Positions 17,079-27,008 are shown, counted from the first letter of the stretch. The stretch: 64,000 nt of DNA from Paenibacillus amylolyticus (GCF_001570725.1 NZ_BCNV01000001.1:2232001-2296000), one strand, 5' to 3'. The notes: generated by a model not told the origin, from the letters alone. Program-made: numbers and translations.

Positions 17079-17851
17079 GTACAAGGATTGAGACTAAAGA
17101 AGAACTCTTCAGCACATGTAAAAACTGTGTTGTGAAGGATTGGTGTAGACTTCGTAGCGGCGAGTTCAAGTTACCGCTCGATAGTATGCACACATTCTGC
17201 ATCGGCTATGAAAAGCTGTCCAAGGCTATTGAACTGGCGAAGATACCGAAGGAGTACCATAGCGCAAACCTTTACAACTATGTAGTGGACGATGACAATG
17301 TAGACTTCGCTCCAATAGTAAAGGAATTGCTCACTAATCCAGTGGGCTTCGTCACTTCCGGTACAAACCTCGCGCTGATTAACTACAACAAGGGGACAGG
17401 TAAATCATGGACTGCGAATGCAGTCCTTAATGAATTTATCTACAAGGTTTGTCGTGACTCAGGGTGGTTTGACTATGAAAGTCCAGTAGCAATGTATGTT
17501 AAATTTGGGGCATGGGCTAACCGTCAACGGGATATTTATATTCGCAATGACGCACAGTTTAGCTTTGAAGCGCACAAAGAACTAAGTCAAATGAAAGACG
17601 TTCCTTTACTACTTCTCGATGACATAGGGAGTGGCAGAATAACCCCGATAATTCGGGATCTTACCTATGATGTTATTGACTTACGTAAAGAAGAACAAAA
17701 AAGCACTATCTTTACAAGTAACTTCACTACTTCAAGATTACGTCAAGATGACATGCTTGGTGATATGGTTGTTTCCCGAATGTTTTACAATACAATGGTC
17801 ATTCCATTGGGGGGAAGAGATAGAAGGGAAGATAATACTTATATTTACTAA
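17075..17851 (+). CDS. DnaC-like AAA+ helicase loader
   Basis: 258 residues. Walker A (NYNKGTGKSWTANAVL, about residues 107-122), Walker B (PLLLLDDIGSG, about 176-186) and a sensor segment (STIFTSNFTTSRL) place it with DnaC/DnaI loaders. The N-terminus has a Cys cluster (C11, C14, C20, C43), probably a zinc or iron-sulfur site as in other phage loaders. It should load the DnaB-like helicase encoded about 1 kb downstream. Its start overlaps the initiator stop (ATGA), so expression is coupled. Confidence 0.85.
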   Translation: MSTRIETKEELFSTCKNCVVKDWCRLRSGEFKLPLDSMHTFCIGYEKLSKAIELAKIPKEYHSANLYNYVVDDDNVDFAPIVKELLTNPVGFVTSGTNLALINYNKGTGKSWTANAVLNEFIYKVCRDSGWFDYESPVAMYVKFGAWANRQRDIYIRNDAQFSFEAHKELSQMKDVPLLLLDDIGSGRITPIIRDLTYDVIDLRKEEQKSTIFTSNFTTSRLRQDDMLGDMVVSRMFYNTMVIPLGGRDRREDNTYIY

Positions 17852-17887
17852 AGGTAATTTGACTAGAAATAGAATTTTTCATTGTAA

Positions 17888-18148
17888 ATGTTATTAATAT
17901 ACTCTAAACCTGGACATCACAAGTTAGTTGAATATACGGCTAGGAACTGCTATGATAGCTCTAATAAGTTCGCTAAACAACTATATCTAGAACGTCTGAA
18001 GGTTGCTAAAGTAATCCTAGGAGTAGTTCTATTCACCCTAATACTAATGCGGACGGAAACCTTTATCCGAGCAATAGAAAGCTGTATTATATGGAATTTG
18101 TTCAAGTTAAAGTTATATTGGTTGTACTCACCTTCGTTATATTCCTAG
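17888..18148 (+). pseudogene. Possible remnant of a flavin-dependent thymidylate synthase-like gene
   Basis: The frame begins MLLIYSKPGHHKLVEYTARNCYDS, which resembles the N-terminal strand and helix of ThyX proteins (position-specific resemblance to AAR-CYxS), then turns into low-similarity sequence and ends after 86 codons against a usual 210-300. There is no ribosome site. If the resemblance is right, this is a truncated copy. The assignment is weak and rests on about 24 residues. Confidence 0.25.
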
Positions 18149-18658
18149 TCTAGTTATCAAGTAGTAGGTATTGAAATTCCCTACTTGGAAACTCAGTACT
18201 ACTTATTGTAATCCGCCTTCCTTTCCTCAAACTTTATTGCTCTAAATGGATTAGGCTTGACGGACTAAATTTTTTGAATTACACACCACGACTACCGTCA
18301 AGGTTATATTAATTAGGGCAATGTCCCTTCAGGATGCCCACTATTCATATAATAATGGGTGGCTCCGAAATTTCCCGATTTTTTGTCGCTATATCCGATT
18401 CTAGTAAGGAAGACATTGATGTTAACTCACTTAAGCCAATGGGCTTATTTAAGTTACCCACGTTTTTAATCACTAAATAATTGCTTTATTTACAATAAAT
18501 TCATAATAACTACACTCACAAGGTCTAACGACTAGTACGTTCAAAAAAGCCCCCAAATGGGCATAATATCTAAGTCTTGTGATAAAGTGTGACTTCTTCT
18601 TTCTAATCATAGTTTGAATTGTATTTTAGTGTTTAGGCATATCATATGGCGACACCTT
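18149..18658. other. Intergenic stretch without recognisable gene
   Basis: About 500 bases with stops in all frames. A short hairpin (GCCC, GGGC) preceded by A-run near 18543-18564 would act as a terminator only on the minus strand. I see nothing else. Confidence 0.35.
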
Positions 18659-18708
18659 AAAGACTTGTCGATTACACCGATCATTATTGTAATTGAGCAA
18701 GTCTTTTC
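18659..18708 (+). terminator. Terminator ahead of the helicase promoter
   Basis: AAAGACTTG and CAAGTCTTTTC form a long stem with additional inner pairing (GATTAC with GTAAT), ending in four T. Confidence 0.65.
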
Positions 18709-18796
18709 TTATTGCCAAAATTCATGAAATGCTATTTACGGCCGAAGTAATAATAGCATACATAATGAACAAGAAAAGAAGTATTTGTGATCCTCG

Positions 18797-18829
18797 CGCA
18801 CCTTTACCAATACATGAATCAACTACTGA
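18797..18829 (+). promoter_or_regulatory. Phage-class promoter before the helicase
   Basis: CGCACC (18797-18802), exactly 17 bases, CAACTACTGA (18820-18829). It fits the class with one change in the downstream element and sits 31 bases before the helicase start. Confidence 0.6.
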
Positions 18830-18859
18830 TAATGTAATTGGATATTGGGAGGGGAAACG

Positions 18860-20143
18860 TTGGCTGCGATCGAAGAACTCCAACTATTAAATCACGTCCT
18901 CAATGTTAAAGACTGGGGCGTAGTAGAGGGTGCAGGAATCACCGAGAATTATTTCCAGATCCACAAAGACGCTTTTGAGTTCATCAGATTTTTCATAAGA
19001 ATTAATGGACAATTGCCAACTATTGAAACGGTAATGAACAAGTTTAATACATTTGAATTGGTGGATTTAGAGAATATCGACCATGTAATTAAATCACTGA
19101 AAGAGGACTTCCTATACAGACAGTTTAAACCGATACTTGTATCAGCTTCAGAAACCTTCGCTAATAAAGAAACGACAGCGGCAATTCAACAATTGCAAAT
19201 GGAAGCGCAGCGTTTTTTGAAGTCAATGGGATCAAGCAGTCAAGGGTACTCCTATGTTAAGAATGCTCAAGTAAGGCTAGAGGCTTATAACAGAATTCAT
19301 GGTAGAGCAGAAGATGAATTTATTGGAATGACAACGGGTTTTAAACCACTTGATTTAGCAACCAACGGACTTGAATCACTCGAAGGAGCGGTTGATTATT
19401 TCCTTGTGTTTGCGCCAACAAACATGGGAAAAACACTCATATCATCATTTATGATGGGAGCTGCATGGAATAGTTCGTTAGCCACAGACTATCCTGCCTA
19501 TTTTTCACTTGAGCAAAGAGCATCCGAAATTGCTCTGAATTGGGACAATACGCTTGCAAAAATATCTAGACTAGCTTTAACACGAGGTACGCTTTCTGGT
19601 GAAAAGAGAGACGCTTATGCAGAGTTTGTTGACCGACTTAAGCAAAAGAAGAAGGACATGATGATTTATGACTTTGACAGCAACGGCGGCAAACCATTTA
19701 CGCTTGACGAAATACACAGGATACTGGAGCGAGAAGGTCACAATCGCTGGACTCTTGATCAACTATCAAAAGTTAGACTCTCACATCGTAGTGCGGGAGA
19801 CCTCCGCCAACGATTATTTGAAGTGTCTGCAGGTGTCCGTGAAATTATCCTCAACACTGGAAAACCTGCTATGGTAGTTGCTCAAGCGAACCGGGACGCT
19901 CTCAAAAAAATCAAAAAAGATATTACAGAAAATGTGGATGCTACAGATATCGGGGAGGCTTTCTCTATCGTTCAAGATGCTTCCAAAGGAATCTCTATCG
20001 TTAAAGTAAGTGATAATACATTCCGTATTTTGGTGATTAAGAACAGAAATAACATAAGTGGGCAATCATTCCTTGTCCGCTACGACTTCGATACTGGAAT
20101 CGTTTCCGTCTTGGATGATTACATTGGAGAACAATATTTTTAA
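18860..20143 (+). CDS. DnaB-like replicative helicase
   Basis: 427 residues from TTG at 18860, chosen because GGGAGGGG ends 5 bases upstream; an in-frame TTG at 18845 precedes this site and is unlikely. The RecA-type ATPase core carries Walker A (FAPTNMGKTLISSFM), the catalytic region AYFSLEQRASEIALNWDN, Walker B-like MMIYDFD and a late VVAQANRD (motif H4 position, Gln/Asn). The fold and gene neighbours (loader, primase) support the 5'-3' fork helicase of the phage. It is somewhat shorter than host DnaB (about 450) and the N-terminal domain is divergent. Confidence 0.85.
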   Translation: MAAIEELQLLNHVLNVKDWGVVEGAGITENYFQIHKDAFEFIRFFIRINGQLPTIETVMNKFNTFELVDLENIDHVIKSLKEDFLYRQFKPILVSASETFANKETTAAIQQLQMEAQRFLKSMGSSSQGYSYVKNAQVRLEAYNRIHGRAEDEFIGMTTGFKPLDLATNGLESLEGAVDYFLVFAPTNMGKTLISSFMMGAAWNSSLATDYPAYFSLEQRASEIALNWDNTLAKISRLALTRGTLSGEKRDAYAEFVDRLKQKKKDMMIYDFDSNGGKPFTLDEIHRILEREGHNRWTLDQLSKVRLSHRSAGDLRQRLFEVSAGVREIILNTGKPAMVVAQANRDALKKIKKDITENVDATDIGEAFSIVQDASKGISIVKVSDNTFRILVIKNRNNISGQSFLVRYDFDTGIVSVLDDYIGEQYF

Positions 20144-20309
20144 GAGAGACAAGCACCAATGCAGTTAATGCAAGAATACATGTATTTAACTCTCTCTGCC
20201 CGCTCAGAAGAGTTACCGACTCTATAGTAATACTTCCATTTGTCTATATACATATTGAATCGCACAAAAACCCTTCCATACAAAAATAAGGGAGTAAGGG
20301 GAGTGGAAT

Positions 20310-21389
20310 ATTTACAAATCAAAAAAAGAGAATCCAAATATAGAGATTCTTGAATCCTTGTACATCGATCCCAAAGAGTTGATAGATGAACTACGTTTTT
20401 CTTTCCAGCATCTTTCTAAGGGTTTAAGCAACCCTAAAGCATTCACAGGTTTAAATGATACAGGTGATTGGATCATGAGTTGCTGTCCCTTACATGCAGA
20501 ATCTAAAGCTTCTTTCGGAATCTCTAAAGAGCCCCCGTATCACTGCAACTGCTTTTTTTGTGGCTATTTAGGGACAATAGACAACTTAATAGAGAATGCC
20601 CTTGACTTAAACGAAGGAGAGGGCATGAATTTTTTGGTCTCTACCTATATATTCGAGGAAAAAAGTAGAACATTCGATATGGTTGACTATATAGATAATC
20701 GTAGGAACAAGTATGTAATCCCCTATCTTGAAGAAAGTAAACTAGTGACTCTAAAGAAATCAAGATCAAAGAATGAAGTTCTCTTTCAATCAGGCATGAG
20801 CTACATGCGTGATCGGGGTTTTAAAGATTGTACTCTTGAGACCTATGAAATTTGTGTTGACACCAAAAATGAGATGTTGGTCTTCCCTCAAAGAACCAGA
20901 ACGGGACAACTCCGTTTTGTTCAAAAGAGGAAAATCGGCAACAACTATCATGGTGCTAAGTTCATAAATGAAGGAAGTACGATAAAAAAAGATATTGTCT
21001 TCGGTCTTCACTTCATTAACAAACTCAGAACTACGACAAACCGAATCAAAAGAGTCAGAATGGTCGAGTCACCTACTGACTGTATGTCCAACTACCAGAT
21101 AGGTATTCCCGCGGTATCAATTAATGGACGTATCCTTTTCAGAAATCAGGTTCGGGAGTTACAGTTGGCAGGCATCGAAGAGGTTGACTTGATGCTCGAC
21201 AACGATAAGGCGGGTGAGAAGGGGATGCAGGATGCCGCCATGTTACTGGATAGGGCGGGTTTGATTGTAAACCGGGTTCACTACCCTAGCTTTCCTGTGT
21301 TCAAAGATAGCAATGAGCTACTAAATGCTGGACTACTAGACCGTCTTGACACCTACAATGTGAACCTTATCGGTGCAATTTTCAAGTAG
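20310..21389 (+). CDS. DNA primase (CHC2 zinc finger plus Toprim)
   Basis: Zinc-binding N-terminus with CCPLH and CNCFFCGYLG spaced as in CHC2 primases, then a Toprim core (MVESPTDCMSNYQIGIPAVSINGR, then LMLDNDKAGEKGM with the Asp pair). It makes RNA primers for the helicase-linked fork. The start is a problem: the frame opens after TAA at 20297, the only good ribosome site (AAGGGGAG, 20296-20303) points at ATT (20310), and the first standard start is TTG at 20358, which has no ribosome site. I give 20310; 20358 (343 residues) is the conservative alternative. Confidence 0.8.
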   Translation: MYKSKKENPNIEILESLYIDPKELIDELRFSFQHLSKGLSNPKAFTGLNDTGDWIMSCCPLHAESKASFGISKEPPYHCNCFFCGYLGTIDNLIENALDLNEGEGMNFLVSTYIFEEKSRTFDMVDYIDNRRNKYVIPYLEESKLVTLKKSRSKNEVLFQSGMSYMRDRGFKDCTLETYEICVDTKNEMLVFPQRTRTGQLRFVQKRKIGNNYHGAKFINEGSTIKKDIVFGLHFINKLRTTTNRIKRVRMVESPTDCMSNYQIGIPAVSINGRILFRNQVRELQLAGIEEVDLMLDNDKAGEKGMQDAAMLLDRAGLIVNRVHYPSFPVFKDSNELLNAGLLDRLDTYNVNLIGAIFK

Positions 21390-21402
21390 TTTAATTTCTT
21401 TT

Positions 21403-21436
21403 CGCATCTTTTCTACAGCATGCAACGACCACTAAT
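21403..21436 (+). promoter_or_regulatory. Phage-class promoter before the sigma-like gene
   Basis: CGCATC (21403-21408), exactly 17 bases, CGACCACTAAT (21426-21436). Located 47 bases before the GTG of the downstream gene. Confidence 0.65.
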
Positions 21437-21482
21437 AGCAAAAGGTAAAACATTATACATTATCCCATTGGAGGAATTAACT

Positions 21483-22013
21483 GTGACCAATCAGACAACC
21501 GTAGCTAACTTCGATATCGAAACTTTGACGCCAATCTTTAACTTCATATTGAAAGGTGTACGACACGAAGACCGTGAAGAAGTTAAATCCGAAGCAGTTC
21601 TACGTATTCTGACTGCCATCGACAAAAGACAAGTTAAAAAAGATGTGTTTACATTCTCACACACTGTCGTTCAACGTGCTGTTTACGACTACTATCGTAA
21701 GAATAACAGAATGATTACGAAGAACAGCACTCTTGTAAACTACTGCGATGGTGCAGATGAAGAGCAAGGTTCAACCATTGATTTTTTCTCTTACGCAACT
21801 GAAGAAGTGGGCTACGGTCTATCTGATGTAAAGACAGATTACTTGAATAATCACTCTGAATTTACCCCGCAACAACGCAAAATAATTGATTTCATGCTCT
21901 TCACGGAAGGAGGAATAGATATGAAACCGACAGAGATTTCTAATTTCCTCGGTTTAGACAAGTCCCATGCTTCACGTGCAATGAGCAAACTTAAAAAGTT
22001 ATGTCAAAGTTAA
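21483..22013 (+). CDS. Sigma-70-like transcription factor, small
   Basis: 176 residues from GTG at 21483, preferred over the ATG at 21420 because TTGGAGGA lies 8 bases upstream. The middle part (EDREEVKSEAVLRILTAIDKRQVKKDVFTFSHTVVQRAVYDYYRKNNR) resembles region 2 of sigma factors. The C-terminus (FTPQQRKIIDFML, then MKPTEISNFLGLDKSHASRAMSKLKKL) is a region-4-type helix-turn-helix. It could direct the host RNA polymerase to phage promoters or act as an anti-host regulator. A larger sigma factor is encoded at 33785; which of the two reads the recurring promoter class is unknown. Confidence 0.65.
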   Translation: MTNQTTVANFDIETLTPIFNFILKGVRHEDREEVKSEAVLRILTAIDKRQVKKDVFTFSHTVVQRAVYDYYRKNNRMITKNSTLVNYCDGADEEQGSTIDFFSYATEEVGYGLSDVKTDYLNNHSEFTPQQRKIIDFMLFTEGGIDMKPTEISNFLGLDKSHASRAMSKLKKLCQS

Positions 22014-22436
22014 ATTCCTTTTAGGGCAAATAATAAAATAAAGGGATCAAATGAATGAATGAAGATACTTTTATTTAAGTATATCACATAACACTTCACA
22101 TTTTTTTTTATTTTCTCATTTGTTCCTAGGTATTTCTTTCCAAGTATATATACGATCATATTACCACTCTGCTGAGGGTAGTGTCAATACACTACAATAC
22201 TGCTTATAACAATACATCTTTATCAAATTCATATAAATATTATTCTAAAAACTTAAGATTATTTAACCAATTCTTACGTTTTTGAAACAACCTTTTTTTT
22301 CTTTTGAATAGGATAGAAACATTACTAAAAATGAAGTGAAGAAACATTTAAGAGAACATTGAATCTTCCTTACATATCATATCCAACTTCTTAACAAGTC
22401 ATTCCTATCTTTCAAAAATATGGAACGACGAATTAT
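22014..22436. other. AT-rich intergenic stretch
   Basis: About 420 very AT-rich bases with long T-runs (near 22098-22112 and 22290-22300) and no open frame. There is no clear repeat array. It could be a regulatory or replication region, but nothing specific can be shown. Confidence 0.35.
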
Positions 22437-22487
22437 TTGAAGTTATTTAATCTCAAGCACAAAACTGTTTATTGGAGGAAGCCCGAT

Positions 22488-23147
22488 ATGTCTAACACTG
22501 TAGTTCGTGGTCTTGGAGCAATTCTTTCTGGTGGTGCAGATTTTATTACTTTTCAAGAAGGGAACCCCATGACTTTGCTCTTTATTGATTGGTTTGAAAA
22601 CTTGCTCGGTATCCGCGAGCATTTTGAAGCTACTTTGAATCCTAAGTATGTTCGTTGCCCTGGAAAAAATATTTGTCCCCTGTGTAAAGCAAATCCTTCC
22701 AAGTATCCTGCACTTCGCATTAAGTTCCGTGTATATGATGCGGTTGAAAATAAAATAAAATTCGTATCTCTAGCTAAAACCCACGTTCAAAAATTGAACT
22801 GTGATTTCATACAGCACGAGATTGACCCAACTAAGAATTTTGTAACTATCTACCGTACTGGAAAGGGAGCATCGGATACTTCCTATAGCGCCCGCCGTTA
22901 CGTAGCTAATCTTGAGGCAAACAATTCACTTGATTATCCTTCTCAAGAATTACTAGACAACATACCTGACATTACACCACAAGTAACACCACACAGCCCT
23001 GATGAGATTACGGCTTTTGTACAGGCAATGGCCGGTGTTACTCAGTTCTGTACTAACAGCGATATTCGATCGCCTCAAGGTAGACATGTACCCTCTTACG
23101 AGAAGCAGCAAGGGACTCCAACTGCACATCTTAAGCTGCCATTCTAA
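22488..23147 (+). CDS. Zinc-containing protein, candidate ssDNA-binding protein
   Basis: 219 residues from the ATG at 22488, which has TTGGAGGA 8 bases upstream; an in-frame ATG at 22437 lacks a ribosome site. The N-terminal third holds a CPGKNICPLCK zinc-knuckle, followed by mixed beta/basic sequence (KIKFVSLAKTHVQKLN) and a C-terminal Pro/Ser-rich tail. The overall plan and place just before the DNA polymerase resemble gp32-type single-stranded DNA-binding proteins of large phages. That comparison is by layout, not by clear sequence identity, so the function remains a guess. Confidence 0.5.
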   Translation: MSNTVVRGLGAILSGGADFITFQEGNPMTLLFIDWFENLLGIREHFEATLNPKYVRCPGKNICPLCKANPSKYPALRIKFRVYDAVENKIKFVSLAKTHVQKLNCDFIQHEIDPTKNFVTIYRTGKGASDTSYSARRYVANLEANNSLDYPSQELLDNIPDITPQVTPHSPDEITAFVQAMAGVTQFCTNSDIRSPQGRHVPSYEKQQGTPTAHLKLPF

Positions 23148-23258
23148 TCGTTAAACGTGAGGGGATATAACGCCCCTCATTGTTGTACTTACTTAAACCT
23201 TAGCACATTCATCATGTTAAGACGTTACAACATTTTAAGTGTAATAGGGAGGGTCACA

Positions 23259-25094
23259 GTGTCTGAAGCTAATGAAATACTTGAAATTCTCAAAAAGGCT
23301 GAAAAGAAAAATGCCCAACCGAGCCGCACTAAAAAAACAGAAATTTTAAAATCTAAAAAAAAGTTAACTAAAAGAGAACAGCAGATTTTGGATATCGAAT
23401 TTTCTATTAGAATGCCAGATAACTATACGCTTGTTAATACCCCTGAACTACTTGAGCGGCTAGTGAAATATTATAAAGCATATAAAAAGATGTATCAAGG
23501 CGATGCTTTTGTCTATTTAGATACTGAGACTTATGGACTAAACAACTGGCGGGACTCTTTAATATCCATTTCTATCGGTTTTGAATCAGAACAATATTTT
23601 AACATACCTATGCGCAAATTTCTACATAATATGTCGAAGGATGTCGAAACTCTGCCTTTTGATGTTGTATCCAACGCGCTGAGACCATTGTTAGAAGCTG
23701 ATTATATGATTGTAATGGCAAACGGGAAATTTGATATTCACGTACTCAAAAATTGGGCAAATATTGACATTACCTTTAATATTCATTGGGATATTATGAT
23801 AATGGGTGGGTTGTTAAACGAAAACAAACCAAAAGGTTTGAAGGAATGGTACAACTCATACACCCTCCCTTGGCTAATTGAGCAAGGTAAAATGAGTCGT
23901 GACGAACTCAGTCGGCCAACCTTCAAGTTTGGTAGCATGTTCGACAAAATCCCATATGATAGTATACCTCACAGTATTGCCAATTATTATGCTTGCCATG
24001 ACGTGTTCATGACACATTGGGTGTTCAGATATCAAAAATTCATTATAGAAAATCCTTCTTTTGGACTATATCGTGTTTACAAATTGTTCAGAGAAGTTGA
24101 GATGCCATTGGTGGCAATTTTCGCCACTGCAGAACGGCGAGGTGTAGAACTTGATTCTAAGTTTCTCAAAGACATTATAGGTAGAGTTCTTCAAGAAAAG
24201 TTGGATGAACTTAAGAAAGATATCTTCAGTGTCTTAGGCAGAACGATTACCCTCACCAAATCAAGAACACGTCAGCGACAGGGTATTAAGTTCAAGGAAG
24301 AATATGAGATCGTTGAAGAATTTAATCTTGCTTCTCCCGCGCATCTAGCAATTAAGTTATACGTGGAGCACGAGATACTTGAGCCTGAGATGGTTTACGT
24401 CAAAGAACTCAAGCGTAAAGTACCTACGCAATCAACAAGCAAGAAGGTACTGACAAGGAATAAGAATGTCCTGGTCACTGTAAACGACAAGGCTCATAAA
24501 ATAGTAGATTATATTCTGGAATATCGAGGTCTTTCCAAGCTGATTGATGCTTTTTGCAATAAACTTCCTAATGACACAGTGGAAGGTATTATACACTGTT
24601 CCTACAATCAAATGGTTCGTACCGGGCGTGTATCCTGTTCAGCACCGAATCTGCAACAGATTCCATCAAAGTTCGACCTTATACGATATGCATTCCGTGC
24701 ATCTGCTGGTCGCTTGCTAGTTTCTGCCGACTTTTCACAACAAGAACTTCGCTGGTTAGCTATCTTTTCTCAGGAGCAAACCCTCATTGATATATTTAAG
24801 TTGGATTTGGATATGCACAGTCGGGTAACGTGCCAGATTCACGGATTTGATTACGATATGTTTGAGATGATTCGAAGTTACAAGGGTGAGTCCGAAAAAG
24901 AAACTTCTAATAAAATAGAGGAAATAAATGCGAAATATTATGGTTCTCAAGAACTTCTCTTCGCAATGACCTATCTTAATAGTAAGGAAAAAGGGGCGAA
25001 CGCTTCCACTGTGGGGGGTTCAAGCCAAACGATTGAATACCTTGCTGGATTATTTGAACTGCTCCGTAAGAAAACTAAATCCGTAGTGTTCGGT
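23259..25094 (+). CDS. polA: DNA polymerase, family A, exon 1 (exonuclease, fingers start)
   Basis: 612 codons from GTG at 23259, chosen because GGGAGGG ends 5 bases upstream. The 3'-5' exonuclease motifs are complete: YLDTETYGL (Exo I), ANGKFDIHVL (Exo II) and YYACHDVFMTH (Exo III). Polymerase motif A is present (SADFSQQELRWLAIFS). The exon stops inside motif B after RKKTKSVVFG; the complete motif needs the YG carried by exon 2. Read through, the frame ends at a TGA at 25131 inside the intron. The mature protein would be 864 residues and replicate the phage DNA. The host-like symbol is used for the family only. Confidence 0.9.
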
Positions 25095-25602
25095 AACAAC
25101 TATGCCGAATTTAAACTCCTCTCATATCGGTGAAATCTAAGTGGCTGTCGAGAGACGCTCCATACGGCAATACCGAGCTAAAACTCGCTAGGTTAGTAGT
25201 GAATGATGGTGTAGAGACTTATCATAGGTCGCCTGACCACTAGTGGTCAAATCAATCGAATCTATGTAATGGGGAGAACAGTTATCTCTTAGATAGGATC
25301 AACCTAAGGCATTGCTCTTTACTGAAGATGCTAAATTTATCCAATATGTTTGAATTTATGGGAAATGTAAGATTACAAGGTGTCTCGAATCGCTTTGGTA
25401 CTTACAGTAAATTGTGTTGAAGCATGAGGGAACTTGTTAGTATTGATCTCAGGCGGTAAAGGCTTTTCGAAAAGCACTTTAGGTTCATAGAGAACTGAGA
25501 GCGGTTAACTATCTCAAAACTAATCATCGCGAGATTGACCGCCGTAGTTTTATAACTGTTAAGGGATAGTCCACTCCCATAGAAATATGGGGATACGAAA
25601 TG
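25095..25602 (+). other. Group I self-splicing intron in the DNA polymerase gene
   Basis: The 508-bp segment interrupts motif B between FG and VVYG. The 5' exon end TTCGGT pairs with GCCGAA (25105-25110) to form P1 with the obligatory U-G wobble at the splice site. AGACT (25215-25219) and TAGTCC (25567-25572) are in the places of the R and S elements and can form P7. A perfect palindrome TGACCACTAGTGGTCA (25234-25249) is a further stem, and CCCAT/ATGGG near 25575-25592 would be P9. The intron ends in G (25602), as required. No homing endonuclease ORF is present. Confidence 0.88.
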
Positions 25603-26361
25603 GTAGTTTACGGTATTACTGAGTTAGGGCTAAGTGAGCAAATTGGTTCTAGTAAAGAGGAGGCTAAGCAACTAATTGAAGGCTTTAAATCCTCCATGCC
25701 CAACTATCTTATGTGGGAAGCAACAACTCACAAGGAAGTAATGGAGAAGGGGTTCATAGAGACTGTTCTCGGACGTAAACGTAGATTTGGTGAGACCATT
25801 GCCGAAGCTAAACAAGAGGACATCTGGAAGAAGTCAGGATGGCATTGGAAGATTGAAAAATGCAAACGTCAGTCCTGCAATGCCAAGATTCAGGGTTCAT
25901 CTGCTGACCAAACCAAGAAGGCAATGGTTGATCTATTTTACCCGACCCGTCTTGACGGAACGAAGTGTTTAGACCGCCGTGAGTGGTTACGTGAAGGCTA
26001 TATGTCTCAGCTTGAGAAGGACGACCTTCACCTTGTTCTTCAGGTGCATGACGAGTTGATTTTTGATGTCCCAGAGACAGTTGACCCTGCAGCGCTCAAA
26101 GCGATCACGGACACTATGGCGAATGTCATCCCCAATGACGTAGGCGTTAAGTTCAAATCAGATATTGAAGTAAGCCCTTATTGGGGTGGTAATTTCTCCA
26201 AAGAACAAATCCGTCTCATGACTGAAGGCCTGTTGGACTGGAAGGATATATTCAAGGAAGAGGTGAATAAGAAACTTTCTAAGTTCGGCTTTGACTACAA
26301 AGTTGGAATTTTTGCTGATGGAGACTTAGATGATGAGAATGATAGTGAAGAAAACACTTAA
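25603..26361 (+). CDS. polA: DNA polymerase, family A, exon 2 (palm and thumb)
   Basis: 252 codons beginning VVYGITELGLSEQIGSSKEEA, which completes motif B as FGVVYG, the usual FGxxYG. Motif C is intact (LHLVLQVHDELIFDVPE). The ATG at 25600 just before the exon is inside the intron and is probably not used as a start. With exon 1 all catalytic residues of a proofreading family-A polymerase are present, so splicing should restore an active enzyme. The acidic C-terminal tail (DGDLDDENDSEEN) is typical of phage replication proteins. Confidence 0.9.
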   Translation, partial: VVYGITELGLSEQIGSSKEEAKQLIEGFKSSMPNYLMWEATTHKEVMEKGFIETVLGRKRRFGETIAEAKQEDIWKKSGWHWKIEKCKRQSCNAKIQGSSADQTKKAMVDLFYPTRLDGTKCLDRREWLREGYMSQLEKDDLHLVLQVHDELIFDVPETVDPAALKAITDTMANVIPNDVGVKFKSDIEVSPYWGGNFSKEQIRLMTEGLLDWKDIFKEEVNKKLSKFGFDYKVGIFADGDLDDENDSEENT

Positions 26362-26433
26362 TACGATTCTTTTTGTTTTTTTGAAAGTTAGTTACTTATA
26401 ATGTGTTTAGCTGATTAAAAGGGAGTGATTTTT

Positions 26434-26892
26434 ATGCCATCCGTAGGCATTCGAATATGGGGAAATTCCCACCTCGCCCCTCAACGTGAGGTGGAATCTG
26501 GAGTGAATGACATAATCGTTATCAACGTCAACGGTACAGACTACACAATTGTCCTTGATGCAGGAAGTTATATATCAAGCCATGAGCATGTAACCTCTAG
26601 CTTTGTACAGCATGTGAACGACAAATTGATCGAGGTAGGCTGTCCTGTTATTGCAAAGGTAGGAGGTATTCATGATGACCAGCCACGTACAGTGCTGTTA
26701 TTTGAGACATCTGAATCATCCGAGAGAGTGACAATGTCTATTGAGGGGCCAGGTGCAGTAGAGTTTATCGGTGATGCACCATACCAGACAGTACCAGCTG
26801 TTGAAGAAACCCAGATTGACGGTCTACCTTCTAAAGTTGCAGCACGTGGTACCGGCATGATTTCCCTCACAGGAGAAATTGGGGTATCTTAA
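26434..26892 (+). CDS. Hypothetical protein, possible virion surface component
   Basis: 152 residues from the ATG at 26434 with GGGAGTGA 7 bases upstream. Predicted to be all-beta with few charged helices; the sequence reads as repeated short strands (VGIRIWGNS, IIVINVNGTDYTIVLD, RVTMSIEGPGAVEFIG). No known domain or catalytic motif is recognised. It sits alone behind the polymerase and is closed by a terminator at 26947. A decoration or capsid-associated role is possible but unsupported. Confidence 0.65.
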   Translation: MPSVGIRIWGNSHLAPQREVESGVNDIIVINVNGTDYTIVLDAGSYISSHEHVTSSFVQHVNDKLIEVGCPVIAKVGGIHDDQPRTVLLFETSESSERVTMSIEGPGAVEFIGDAPYQTVPAVEETQIDGLPSKVAARGTGMISLTGEIGVS

Positions 26893-26946
26893 TCTCCCTA
26901 AACAGTAAAGTAATTTTGATAATTCATAGTAGATAATTAGTAAGTC

Positions 26947-26970
26947 AAAGACCTCTAAGGGGTCTTTTTT
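26947..26970 (+). terminator. Terminator (cassette 1)
   Basis: AAGACC-TCTAAGG-GGTCTT hairpin with six T. A phage-class promoter starts 7 bases later. Confidence 0.8.
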
Positions 26971-26976
26971 CATTGC

Positions 26977-27008
26977 CGCACCCTTTCGGGCTAGTGGGTT
27001 GACTACTA
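26977..27008 (+). promoter_or_regulatory. Phage-class promoter (cassette 1)
   Basis: CGCACC (26977-26982), exactly 17 bases, TGACTACTA (27000-27008). Confidence 0.7.

Noticed and set aside
18693-18890. 65-codon ORF before the helicase
   Set aside because: It begins in the T-tail of a terminator, contains the class promoter and runs into the helicase in another frame.
22014-22436. Replication origin in the AT-rich gap before the ssDNA-binding-like gene
   Set aside because: AT-rich but without iterons or palindromes; the array at 38023 is a better candidate.
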